Shown: positions 50,850 through 57,972 of the stretch, piece after piece
Layout of the letters: every line of letters begins with the position of its first letter
Position numbering within the stretch: position 1 is the stretch's first letter
Virus record (IMG/VR): IMGVR_UViG_3300003322_000968
Coordinates: 1 to 64,000 of that record
Length of the DNA: 64,000 nt
Reading direction: 5' to 3' (one strand)
Source of the DNA: a virus
The notes under the pieces: model-generated
Database searches by the model: none
What the model saw: the letters and a program-made list of their open reading frames with translations, nothing else
What the model was told of the DNA's origin: nothing
Position numbers and translations under genes: made by a program

Positions 50850-51501
50850 AGTATCCCTTAATATAATCCCAAATTCGCTCTTTTATAGCTAACATTCCTT
50901 TATCGGATGGGTGAGAGCATATACCGGGATCAGCATAAAGCCCCTTCGCAGTATTTGTTTCATCTTTTTGTAAATCAGAATTTAAAATGAAAGCATATTT
51001 TTCCCGGTAAGCCCACTTTCTTATTTCCATATTAAGTGCTTTATTCCAAAATCCATCTACAATTACAACAACAGCATTTGAGGTGTTAAGGTAATTTATC
51101 AACCTTTCGTAATATTCAATGAAATCAATAGCTCCTTCTGGTACATTCTCAGATATTCGGAAAATATACAAATCAGCTCCTTTTAATAAATCCAATTGCT
51201 GAAGATCATAGGTTTTAAATTCTCTTTCAAATGCTGCTATGTTTTTAAACTCAATTGATGTACCGGGGGATTTGTCTTTGATGCTTTTAATCAGTAGATG
51301 AACAAAATCTGAATCTAAAGCGGAAGCTGCCATTCCCCAATCATGTTCCCATCCAATAGAAGGTAGCGGAGCATGTTGTACAATACTGTTACCTAAGATT
51401 ACTACCTTTTGAATTTTCCCAACCTTAGCATTGATTATAGGATTGGGTTGATTACAGGCAAAAAGATATAATGTAAAGATTAGTAAGCTAATGCGGCGCA
51501 T
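50845..51501 (-). CDS. Lipoprotein with SGNH/GDSL-hydrolase fold
   Basis: 218 residues. The N-terminus RRISLLIFTLYLFACNQPNP has a lipobox (L-F-A-C), so it should be lipid-anchored outside the cytoplasm. KVVILGNSIVQHAP (~31-44) is the GDS-type block I with the nucleophilic Ser, and ICSHPSDKGM (~200-209) the D/H-containing block V (order S-H-P-S-D-K-G). Members hydrolyse acyl or acetyl esters. It is not a usual virion gene and looks like a lysogenic-conversion cargo gene altering the host surface. A strong hairpin (51519-51546) lies upstream. Confidence 0.6.
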   Translation of the reverse strand: MRRISLLIFTLYLFACNQPNPIINAKVGKIQKVVILGNSIVQHAPLPSIGWEHDWGMAASALDSDFVHLLIKSIKDKSPGTSIEFKNIAAFEREFKTYDLQQLDLLKGADLYIFRISENVPEGAIDFIEYYERLINYLNTSNAVVVIVDGFWNKALNMEIRKWAYREKYAFILNSDLQKDETNTAKGLYADPGICSHPSDKGMLAIKERIWDYIKGYF

Positions 51502-51518
51502 AGATTAAATTTAAAAAT

Positions 51519-51546
51519 GGCCAGGATATTTAGTAGTATCCTGGCC
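51519..51546 (-). terminator. Hairpin between the array and the lipoprotein gene
   Basis: A 10-bp perfect stem GGCCAGGATA / TATCCTGGCC. Leftward reading continues TTTTTAAATT, an intrinsic terminator ending the last array transcript; the lipoprotein gene starts 18 bases further. Confidence 0.7.
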
Positions 51547-51620
51547 GCGATGCACATATCAAATATAAATTACCGCGACGAATGTAAAGAAAAGTCCAAA
51601 AATGTCAATATAATTTGCGA

Positions 51621-51848
51621 CTATTTTGCCTTACGGTTATAATTACGCATTTCAAATCTGATAACGCCGCTTCGGTCACGCCACGCATAAAGCGTATCGG
51701 GGCGTAGGCTGTCGAATGAAACAACTTCCAACTCTTCTGGTAAGTCAATTTGCGAGAGCTTGTGTGCGGTAAAGGTAAGGCCGGAGATAATAAATAAAAC
51801 CAGGACACTGAGCGCTATAGTGAGCGCGGTTACGTTTCGTTTATACAT
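51621..51848 (-). CDS. Array gene: small membrane protein, 75 residues
   Basis: ATG 51848 chosen since the longer frame starts in the upstream hairpin region. One transmembrane helix (LTIALSVLVLFIISGLTFTA, ~9-28) then a polar exterior domain with YAWRDRSGVIRFEMRNYNRK. It ends just ahead of a TTTGCGACTATTT copy. Leader here is AAACTAAACCAAATG, not the AAACACT form. Confidence 0.5.
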   Translation of the reverse strand: MYKRNVTALTIALSVLVLFIISGLTFTAHKLSQIDLPEELEVVSFDSLRPDTLYAWRDRSGVIRFEMRNYNRKAK

Positions 51849-51883
51849 TTGGTTTAGTTTGTTTATATAAAACAAAAGCCCGG

Positions 51884-52429
51884 CTATTTGCCGGGCTTAG
51901 TAACAACCTGATCTATTGCAGTTTTTATCTGTTCTTTTGTAAGATACCATGAGCTTACTTTAATACAATTCTTACCATTAAATGTTATCACTGACACTTC
52001 GCAGGTATCCCCTATGAGCGCGGTAAGCGCCTGCGCCAATCTGTTAATTTCGCTCAAGTCTTTTGAGCTGCTTGACCTGATTACCTCTGATCGTTTATCA
52101 AGCCTTGGCGGTCTTTTTTTCATAACCAATCGCTCCGGTCCGGGGCTATGAGCCTCAAGATAGGCCGCTAATTTTGCGACTATTTCAGGGTCATTTGAAG
52201 GATATTCCCGCAAAGAAGAGGCCGTAATGATGTGTGTGGCCCCTTTTATTTGCGTATTCAGGAACCAAAATTCATGATCAAGGCTGCCGGCATTTGCTAC
52301 TATTTGGTTATTATGCAGGGCGCAGGTTGTAATAGCCTCATTCCTGCAATTGGCTGCCCAATCGGCCATTTCTGTAACCAAGGGCTGTCTGTAACGGCAA
52401 AGGGTTATTTTCGAAGGCTTTTTTGACAT
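51884..52429 (-). CDS. Array gene: hypothetical protein, 181 residues
   Basis: Starts MSKKPSKITLCRYRQPLVTE. Later YPSNDPEIVAKLAAYLEAH and DLSEINRLAQALTALIGDTC look helical, with a beta end (FNGKNCIKVSSWYLTKEQIK). Leader AAAACACTGTTATG. The stop codon is in the loop of hairpin 51878-51896 (codons for P-G-K then stop), so terminator and coding end are fused. The gene carries two copies of the 13-mer. Function unknown. Confidence 0.55.
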   Translation of the reverse strand: MSKKPSKITLCRYRQPLVTEMADWAANCRNEAITTCALHNNQIVANAGSLDHEFWFLNTQIKGATHIITASSLREYPSNDPEIVAKLAAYLEAHSPGPERLVMKKRPPRLDKRSEVIRSSSSKDLSEINRLAQALTALIGDTCEVSVITFNGKNCIKVSSWYLTKEQIKTAIDQVVTKPGK

Positions 52430-52571
52430 AACAGTGTTTTTGTTTTTAACTATATCATACCATAAATAGCAAAGCCCGCAAAAGCGGGCAGTAAACGTAA
52501 ATTTCAATTCATAGGCGAATTCTTTTTATGTTTTGCGACTATTTTAGTCAGCAATGATCAGTAATACGATC

Positions 52572-52841
52572 CTACGCTTTGCGATCCTGGTGAAACCGGC
52601 AGCGCTCACCAGGTTTTGCGACTATTTGTTGGCACTTGCCACCCTTGGCCTTATCGGCCCCGCAGCGCAGCGTGTTGGGATCGTGAAACCGGCAATAGCC
52701 AGACGGTAATACAAACGGCGACATACATTGTACAGAATCTTTCAGTTTCTTGTCGTAGCGCTTGCCCTTACATTGGGGGTTCTGGGCTATTACGGTAAGT
52801 GTTACCAGTAATAGCCCCAAAATAACGGTTAGAGTTTTCAT
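52572..52841 (-). CDS. Array gene: secreted Cys-rich protein, 89 residues
   Basis: A signal peptide (KTLTVILGLLLVTLTVIAQN) leads to a mature domain with repeats of the form C...CRFHD (YCRFHDPNTLRCGADKAKGG) and ERCRFHQ. The pattern resembles DUF5763-like small zinc/disulfide proteins. It would be exported to the periplasm. Leader AAACAATTAACATG. It contains a 13-mer copy encoding IVAK. Confidence 0.55.
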   Translation of the reverse strand: MKTLTVILGLLLVTLTVIAQNPQCKGKRYDKKLKDSVQCMSPFVLPSGYCRFHDPNTLRCGADKAKGGKCQQIVAKPGERCRFHQDRKA

Positions 52842-52903
52842 GTTAATTGTTTATAATAAAAAACCCCGCATTTGCGGGGTTGGTAGGGATTAATAAACGG
52901 GGC

Positions 52904-53146
52904 CTATTTGTTGTTTTCTTTGAATGCTTTATATTCCGCCTTGCACCATTGCTTATAGTCGGTTTTTGTGACGCCTGCCTCTTTGTCTCTTTGTTCTTCA
53001 TACCCGTTTCTGTTTTCCCAATAGCTTTTAGCGGTTGCCTCGGTCATGAATTTTGCAGCCTTGGGGGTTTTATAATCTTCTGGGTAAAGCCTCATATTCT
53101 CTCTGAACAATTCCTTTATTATTTGCTCAATGTTATGTTTTTGCAT
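52904..53146 (-). CDS. Array gene: charged protein, 80 residues
   Basis: Starts MQKHNIEQIIKELFRENMRL; strongly charged and helical with YKQWCKAEYKAFKENNK at the end. No family recognised. Leader AAAACACTCAATATG; upstream hairpin 53168-53184. Confidence 0.5.
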   Translation of the reverse strand: MQKHNIEQIIKELFRENMRLYPEDYKTPKAAKFMTEATAKSYWENRNGYEEQRDKEAGVTKTDYKQWCKAEYKAFKENNK

Positions 53147-53172
53147 ATTGAGTGTTTTAAATACAAAAGCCC

Positions 53173-53473
53173 CTATTCGGGGCTATGCATTGTGGTTAAA
53201 ACTTCATTCATTTCTTCACCAGGAATAAACAGCACTTCCGCGCTGTCGTCATTGTCGTTTTGCTGCGTAATTTTTAGGCTATTGTCACGATAAACGATAT
53301 AAATGCGTCCCTCGTAATTAATGCTTGAAATAGCGCATTTAATAGGCTCTGAAGGCAGTTCGTCAATTGAGGTCTGCTTAATAATGCGGGCCCAATTTTA
53401 AAAGTTCTTCATGATCCCATTCGCCATGCAGGCGCGCTTGAATTGCTCGTAATGCTTGAACTGTGTTATACAT
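53173..53473 (-). pseudogene. Array gene split by a +1 frameshift (about 99 codons)
   Basis: ATG 53473 follows the AAACACT leader and opens a frame (MYNTVQALRAIQARLHGEWD) that stops after 31 residues at 53378. The next frame, without its own start, continues with KQTSIDELPSEPIKCAISSI and ends TTMHSPE at 53173, where the TAG lies in the loop of hairpin 53168-53184 like other array genes. Skipping one base at TTTTAAAATTG joins the two. Either a one-base insertion, a sequencing error, or programmed +1 frameshifting. A similar site is seen at 62917-62922. Confidence 0.55.
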
Positions 53474-53567
53474 ATAAGTGTTTTTAAATACAAAAACCCC
53501 GCCCAGCAACCTGGAACGGGGTAAACACTCTGTCCAACGAAAAAGAGGGTTTAACGTTTTCCCGATG

Positions 53568-53921
53568 TCAGGAAAACGCTTCAATAAATTCTTTATCCCA
53601 GTCGCCGTTTTCGTCAAATACGGTGTATTCGCAATTATCATATGCGCAATATAACGGATAGCCTGAGCGTGAATTTAAATTCGTTGCAAAGATTACCGGT
53701 TTGCCGTTAACGGTTATATTATAATTTGCAACATAAATATCCCCGCTGCTATCGTCTTTTTCGATCCTGAACGGCTCACCATTTTCTACTATTTGTATTG
53801 TAATACCCTCGGGCCGGTCATGCTGATCGCTTTTGATTAAAAGGTGCCCCATGCAGCGTAATAATTTTGCTTCATTGAAAAAATCGCGGGGTATAACGCG
53901 TAAATAGCTACTATTTGTCAT
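53568..53921 (-). CDS. Array gene: hypothetical protein, 117 residues
   Basis: Starts MTNSSYLRVIPRDFFNEAKL. Beta-rich middle (GITIQIVENGEPFRIEKDDS; IYVANYNITVNGKPVIFATN) and an acidic C-terminus ENGDWDKEFIEAFS. Leader AAAACACTTATATG; upstream hairpin 53942-53968. Function unknown. Confidence 0.5.
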   Translation of the reverse strand: MTNSSYLRVIPRDFFNEAKLLRCMGHLLIKSDQHDRPEGITIQIVENGEPFRIEKDDSSGDIYVANYNITVNGKPVIFATNLNSRSGYPLYCAYDNCEYTVFDENGDWDKEFIEAFS

Positions 53922-53992
53922 ATAAGTGTTTTAACTAAAAAGCCCCGCGCAATTGCTTGCAACGGGGCCGCTTTCCATCTAAAACCAAATAG

Positions 53993-54430
53993 TTAAACGC
54001 GCATAAACTCCTTCAGATCGTATTGAGTGCTACCATGTGTGAAATAGGCTCCGCCCTCCTCGTGCTCAATCTCCGCCTCATAAATTTCTTCATGCTCCAT
54101 ATCCTGCCCGTAATTAAACCGGTAATACACCCCGTCATTGCTATGATTAAACATAATTTCAATGCCGCCATGATTGCAAATTGTAAGTGTTGCATCTGGC
54201 TTGAATCTATCGGGGCTTATATCTGCAACCTTCCCCACTATTAATTCAAATTCGCGCCACCAATCGCCAATGGTATGTTTTTCGCCCATATCATTAATGG
54301 TTTGGCAGTCCATTAACGCCGCCTCGGTGTCAATACGGCGACCGGTTTCAACTGTGTAGATTTTGCCTTTAGTAAAGCAGCCGCCGCCATTGTGCAGGTT
54401 ACTTTTTGCTTTAATTTGATAAGTATTCAT
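53993..54430 (-). CDS. Array gene: hypothetical protein, 145 residues
   Basis: Starts MNTYQIKAKSNLHNGGGCFT then KGKIYTVETG, a small SH3-like barrel opening. Central KPDATLTICNHGGIEIMFNH, and the acidic end HEEIYEAEIEHEEGG. Leader AAACACTCATAACATG; upstream hairpin 54455-54471. No known family. Confidence 0.5.
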   Translation of the reverse strand: MNTYQIKAKSNLHNGGGCFTKGKIYTVETGRRIDTEAALMDCQTINDMGEKHTIGDWWREFELIVGKVADISPDRFKPDATLTICNHGGIEIMFNHSNDGVYYRFNYGQDMEHEEIYEAEIEHEEGGAYFTHGSTQYDLKEFMRV

Positions 54431-54488
54431 GTTATGAGTGTTTATTAATAGAAAAGCCCCAATGAGGGGCTAAATTTGCTACTATTTG

Positions 54489-54713
54489 TTACAGATCATC
54501 GGGGCCAAATGTATGCCAGCTAATGTAGCTATAGAGCCTATTTAATACAATCATAGCGCGCAAAGATTCCGCCGTAAATGATTTTAGTGTATTGTCAGCG
54601 CCGTGAAGCGTATTATATAACAATTTGGCTTCTGTGCCATGGGGATCAATTTTTCCCTCTTTAATGCGCTTAACAAACTGCTTGACCTGATTGTTTAATT
54701 CTGCTTTTGTCAT
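54489..54713 (-). CDS. Array gene: hypothetical protein, 74 residues
   Basis: Starts MTKAELNNQVKQFVKRIKEG; helical and basic, with TLKSFTAESLRAMIVLNRLY in the second half. Ends WHTFGPDDL. Leader AAACACTCATACAATG; upstream hairpin 54735-54759; a 13-mer copy lies right after the stop. Confidence 0.5.
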   Translation of the reverse strand: MTKAELNNQVKQFVKRIKEGKIDPHGTEAKLLYNTLHGADNTLKSFTAESLRAMIVLNRLYSYISWHTFGPDDL

Positions 54714-54743
54714 TGTATGAGTGTTTATTAATACAAAACCCCG

Positions 54744-55010
54744 CTATTTGCGGGGTTTTAGCTTTTGGAATGTATCTGTAATTATATAATAACAATCCTT
54801 TCCTTCTGCATGGCCTATTATGACAAAACCGTTTTGTTGCAACCAATATTCAGCGATCTCACAACTATCTTTGCCGTAATCAGCATCAAAGGGTATGATA
54901 ACAGACTGCTTAAATCTTTCGCTTTTAATAGAAATACGCGCCGGTTGCGTGTTAGTCTGTCCAACGTATTTAACTATCAGAATGTGGTAATTAGGTATTT
55001 TAGTATTCAT
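54744..55010 (-). CDS. Array gene: hypothetical protein, 88 residues
   Basis: Starts MNTKIPNYHILIVKYVGQTN; beta-rich with SERFKQSVIIPFDADYGKDS then CEIAEYWLQQNGFVI. The stop sits in the loop of hairpin 54735-54759 (coding P-R-K then TAG). Leader AAAACACTTATATG; upstream hairpin 55033-55061. Confidence 0.5.
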   Translation of the reverse strand: MNTKIPNYHILIVKYVGQTNTQPARISIKSERFKQSVIIPFDADYGKDSCEIAEYWLQQNGFVIIGHAEGKDCYYIITDTFQKLKPRK

Positions 55011-55086
55011 ATAAGTGTTTTATAAATACAAAAGCCGGCCAGGGCGAAACCTGAACCGGCTAACGTGTACCTATGAAAAACCGACC

Positions 55087-55338
55087 TTAATAAGCGCTAA
55101 TAATTTCCAATTTATTGCTTTCGCAAAAATCATTGACCTTATAAAAATCAGCAAGATTAGATGTTTTCACCAACGAATACCCTAATGAATTAATAGATTC
55201 TGTCAAGTCTTGTAATCTGTATTTATCTACCCTGGTAAGCAGGTGTGAATATTCATCAATTTCTTTAATGGCATTTTCTAAGCGCTCTAAATCTTGTTGC
55301 AATTTTATTTGTGCAGCTTTTTTAGTTTGTTTTCTCAT
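55087..55338 (-). CDS. Array gene: coiled-coil protein, 83 residues
   Basis: Starts MRKQTKKAAQIKLQQDLERL followed by ENAIKEIDEYSHLLTRVDKY: a charged coiled coil. C-terminus YKVNDFCESNKLEIISAY. Leader AAAACACTTAATACAATG; upstream hairpin 55364-55391. Confidence 0.5.
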   Translation of the reverse strand: MRKQTKKAAQIKLQQDLERLENAIKEIDEYSHLLTRVDKYRLQDLTESINSLGYSLVKTSNLADFYKVNDFCESNKLEIISAY

Positions 55339-55422
55339 TGTATTAAGTGTTTTTAACTAAAAAACCCCGCTGGAACGAAACCAGACGGGGCTATGTGCTC
55401 TATCGGCTATAACAGAGATAAG

Positions 55423-55662
55423 CTAGTCAGCTATTTGGTTTGCTTGCTGTATTGCAAATTTCGTTTCGTGGATACGGCTTAAATTACCAGTTACTATTTC
55501 ACCAGTTGCCGCCCCAACTGCATTGCATAGTTGCTGCCGTATATTATCATCCTGCACATGCAGCCCTAACAATTGGGCCTGCGCTTTAATGTTAAAGTAA
55601 GCAATTGCATTATTGGCGGCCGCAACTAAATCGGCCATTATTTTAGTCTCTTTGTTTGTCAT
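55423..55662 (-). CDS. Array gene: helical protein, 79 residues
   Basis: Starts MTNKETKIMADLVAAANNAI. The middle AYFNIKAQAQLLGLHVQDDN and the rest are helical and Gln/Ala-rich. No family recognised. Leader AAAACACTTGTATG; upstream hairpin 55686-55704. Confidence 0.5.
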   Translation of the reverse strand: MTNKETKIMADLVAAANNAIAYFNIKAQAQLLGLHVQDDNIRQQLCNAVGAATGEIVTGNLSRIHETKFAIQQANQIAD

Positions 55663-55691
55663 ACAAGTGTTTTATAAATACAAAAGCCCGG

Positions 55692-56165
55692 TTATTTGCC
55701 GGGCCTGTAAAATTCAACATAACTTAAGTCTTTGGTGTACCTTACTCGAACATTGTTCGGCAAACCCCAGTAAGCGCCACCTTTATCATATGCGGGTTCG
55801 CTCATTGGTATGTATTCATCAAATATCTTTGTACCAGCTGGTGGCGGCACTCCTATATTTGATCTGCCCATTGGAGCGCCATGTTTACCATTAACGGGGG
55901 TTATGATCTGGTTAACCAGCCGTTTACCGTTCAGGACATATAGGTCATAGCCCTGGCTTTTTAGCTCCCGTTGCAAGGTTATATAATCGGCCCTGCGCGC
56001 TCGTTTAAGTTTCTTGCAATATTCAACTTTTGCAGTACTGTGTTGCCCAATATGGCTATAGCAATATATGTCAAGGCCCGGGTTAACCCAGTCACTGCCG
56101 GGAAATACAGCTAATACACCACGGGGGTTTTCTTCAATCAGGAATAATACGGTTGTTTTGCTCAT
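55692..56165 (-). CDS. Array gene: hypothetical protein, 157 residues
   Basis: Starts MSKTTVLFLIEENPRGVLAV; then DIYCYSHIGQHSTAKVEYCK and LQRELKSQGYDLYVLNGKRL. C-terminal VRYTKDLSYVEFYRPGK, with P-G-K-stop in the loop of hairpin 55686-55704. Mixed alpha/beta. Leader AAAACACTTGTATG; upstream hairpin 56187-56213. Function unknown. Confidence 0.5.
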   Translation of the reverse strand: MSKTTVLFLIEENPRGVLAVFPGSDWVNPGLDIYCYSHIGQHSTAKVEYCKKLKRARRADYITLQRELKSQGYDLYVLNGKRLVNQIITPVNGKHGAPMGRSNIGVPPPAGTKIFDEYIPMSEPAYDKGGAYWGLPNNVRVRYTKDLSYVEFYRPGK

Positions 56166-56219
56166 ACAAGTGTTTTAAATAATAAAGCCCGCATGCATAG
56201 AAATGCAGCGGGCATTTAA

Positions 56220-56372
56220 TTAGTCTGGTTGTAATTCAATTGCAGCAGGAACATAATCGCCGTCATTTAGCCAGTATTCTGAATGGGCGCTATTTTCGTC
56301 TAACTGCCTGATTATTGCGCCCATTACTTTAATTAAGTCAAGCGCTTCAATCAACTTTTGTTTGTCATCCAT
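56220..56372 (-). CDS. Array gene: small acidic protein, 50 residues
   Basis: Encodes MDDKQKLIEALDLIKVMGAI, later HSEYWLNDGDYVPAAIELQP; one helix then a polar tail. It falls between the array neighbours with typical short gaps. The leader lacks AAACACT (ATTTATGGATG), and no hairpin separates it from its upstream neighbour. Confidence 0.5.
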   Translation of the reverse strand: MDDKQKLIEALDLIKVMGAIIRQLDENSAHSEYWLNDGDYVPAAIELQPD

Positions 56373-56394
56373 AAATAAAAAAGTTTTTGAATGA

Positions 56395-56586
56395 TTAGTC
56401 GGGTTTAACCCATGCTGAAACCGTCAGGGAAATAGCTTTACCGTTTGCTTTAACATCTGTGCGCTTAGCGCCGTTACTGCTAGCTACAATAAGCGTTTTG
56501 CCGCTGCCGCTCATTTTAGGCGCCTCTAAGGGCAATGTGATTACAAGATGTTGCCTGCCTTCGATTGTCTTGAGTTCAGTTTGCAT
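56395..56586 (-). CDS. Array gene: hypothetical protein, 63 residues
   Basis: Starts MQTELKTIEGRQHLVITLPL, with APKMSGSGKTLIVASSNGAK in the centre and a beta-rich end (GKAISLTVSAWVKPD). The GSGKT resembles a P-loop by chance in so short a protein. Leader AAAACACTTTATATG; upstream hairpin 56607-56625. Confidence 0.5.
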   Translation of the reverse strand: MQTELKTIEGRQHLVITLPLEAPKMSGSGKTLIVASSNGAKRTDVKANGKAISLTVSAWVKPD

Positions 56587-56613
56587 ATAAAGTGTTTTAA
56601 ATAAGAAAAGCCC

Positions 56614-56943
56614 TTAACGGGCTTTCTTGTTAGCGAATTCACGGGCTTTTAACCAGTATTTTGCAGCGTTGGGAGCATTGTCTGGGTGGTAATGTATGTT
56701 TTCCTCCCGCTCTGTATTGGTGCCATAGTCTTTTATATAAAATCCTGTACTATACCACGAACTAATGCTTGCGCTGTCAGGGCTCTGAGAGGCATGTATG
56801 TGTGTTTTCATTAATGCAACCAACTCCCTAAATGTTACTTGCTGCTTTTCTTCAATAAAGCCAGTATCTGAATAATCCCCTATTGCAGCGCTTTCGGGTG
56901 TAGTTTCAGCGTATGTGCGCGAAATGATTATGTAGTTGTTCAT
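56614..56943 (-). CDS. Array gene: hypothetical protein, 109 residues
   Basis: ATG 56943 (MNNYIIISRTYAETTPESAA) follows AAACACTCATATC; a longer frame starts in the hairpin. The middle TGFIEEKQQVTFRELVALMK is alpha/beta, and the end KYWLKAREFANKKAR is basic; its stop lies in the loop of hairpin 56607-56625. Upstream hairpin 56966-56995. Function unknown. Confidence 0.5.
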   Translation of the reverse strand: MNNYIIISRTYAETTPESAAIGDYSDTGFIEEKQQVTFRELVALMKTHIHASQSPDSASISSWYSTGFYIKDYGTNTEREENIHYHPDNAPNAAKYWLKAREFANKKAR

Positions 56944-57000
56944 GATATGAGTGTTTATAAAACAAAACCCCCATACAACTAAATGCATGGGGGTTAATAT

Positions 57001-57207
57001 TTAAAAATCCGGGGTATGTTCAACCTGTTCCCCGTTTGCTTTTTCACATAAGTGAACACTTACCATGTGCTCCTTACTCTTTTTGGGCTTAAAGTAGGCA
57101 ATAGCTTTCTGTTTTGCTTCATATAAATCATTAGCCCAAATGTCGGTTTCTTTGTCATTGTAAAATGCCTTATAGCCATTTAGGCCATTTGTTTTATTGT
57201 TTTCCAT
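57001..57207 (-). CDS. Array gene: hypothetical protein, 68 residues
   Basis: Starts MENNKTNGLNGYKAFYNDKE then TDIWANDLYEAKQKAIAYFK, a compact alpha/beta fold as in other phage proteins of the form Y-K-A-F-Y-x-x-K-x-x-E-V-x-A-x-S-x-Y-E-A. Leader AAAACACTTTACAATG; upstream hairpin 57229-57254 has one mismatch. Confidence 0.5.
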   Translation of the reverse strand: MENNKTNGLNGYKAFYNDKETDIWANDLYEAKQKAIAYFKPKKSKEHMVSVHLCEKANGEQVEHTPDF

Positions 57208-57260
57208 TGTAAAGTGTTTTAATTAAAAATGCCCGACTAATTAAAGTCAGGCATTGGTAA

Positions 57261-57338
57261 TTAATGAGTACGTATAAATTGCGCGACAATGTTTGCCAGC
57301 ACAACAAAGGAGCTGATCAAATAATTTACATATTTCAT
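57261..57338 (-). CDS. Array gene: tiny membrane peptide, 25 residues
   Basis: Encodes MKYVNYLISSFVVLANIVAQ then FIRTH: a single hydrophobic helix with a positive end. It lies between two hairpins like its neighbours; its leader is AAACTTGTTAACGATATG rather than the AAACACT form. Confidence 0.45.
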   Translation of the reverse strand: MKYVNYLISSFVVLANIVAQFIRTH

Positions 57339-57382
57339 ATCGTTAACAAGTTTATATAATAACAAAACCCGCATTAAGCGGG

Positions 57383-57820
57383 TTAATCTTCAATTACGTG
57401 ACCATCTAAATTTAAAAGGAACAGGTGAATGTCTAAATCATTTCCCCTGAATATTTTACAACACTCATTCATTAAAAAGTCCATATGATGCGCATCCTGC
57501 TCATGTATTCCTTTTAAACAATCTGCCGCGCTATCGTCCGGGTTGTAAAGCTCACCGTTATTATATAACTCGGTCAGATACGTTTTGGCCTGTTCTAATG
57601 TTGTAATACCCTCAGGTAGTGTTGTTTTAATAAGTCGGGGCGCTGGCTTTTTGAGTTCCGTTAGTTTCCTTTTAGCAAGGGCCGTAACCACTTGTATTAT
57701 GTCGCATATTTCAAGGTCATTTAATTGCGCAGCGGCAGCAACTTCATTTGCCGCTTTAGCAATTGCAGCCGCTTTATTTATTTCAGCCAACTGTTCCGGC
57801 GTTAAATCTTTGTATTGCAT
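57383..57820 (-). CDS. Array gene: hypothetical helical protein, 145 residues
   Basis: Starts MQYKDLTPEQLAEINKAAAI; helical Ala-rich first part, then LPEGITTLEQAKTYLTELYN and AADCLKGIHEQDAHHMDFLM. Ends LFLLNLDGHVIED. Leader AAAACACTCTTATG; upstream hairpin 57843-57862. Function unknown. Confidence 0.5.
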   Translation of the reverse strand: MQYKDLTPEQLAEINKAAAIAKAANEVAAAAQLNDLEICDIIQVVTALAKRKLTELKKPAPRLIKTTLPEGITTLEQAKTYLTELYNNGELYNPDDSAADCLKGIHEQDAHHMDFLMNECCKIFRGNDLDIHLFLLNLDGHVIED

Positions 57821-57870
57821 AAGAGTGTTTTATAAATAAAAAAACCCGCTTTAATGCGGGTTAATTGCTT

Positions 57871-57972
57871 TTAAAATAACAGAATCAATGTCATAATTAC
57901 CAACAAGGGAATAAGAGAACAATAAAGGACTATAAGCAACCGTGAATAGCATTCAGCAAATAATTGTTTCAT
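57871..57972 (-). CDS. Array gene: small membrane peptide, 33 residues
   Basis: Encodes MKQLFAECYSRLLIVLYCSL then IPLLVIMTLILLF: one hydrophobic helix. A longer upstream frame crosses the hairpin, so the ATG at 57972 after AAACACTTGT is preferred. First gene of the array; upstream hairpin 57993-58022. Confidence 0.5.
   Translation of the reverse strand: MKQLFAECYSRLLIVLYCSLIPLLVIMTLILLF

Larger units (their letters stand above)
51614..54487. repeat. Recurrent 13-mer TTTGCGACTATTT (six of seven copies here)
   Basis: Exact or one-base (GCT for GCG) copies, all in the same orientation: 51614-51626, 52173-52185, 52293-52305, 52532-52544, 52615-52627, 54475-54487; a seventh at 50533-50545 lies in the early operon. 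Three are inside coding regions (encoding IVAK or IVAN), others lie between genes. Copy number is far above chance for a 13-mer. Possibly operators of a phage regulator. Confidence 0.6.

Noticed and set aside
56395-56586. P-loop ATPase from the GSGKT in the 63-residue array protein
   Set aside because: The protein is far too short, with no Walker B or core strands; coincidental.
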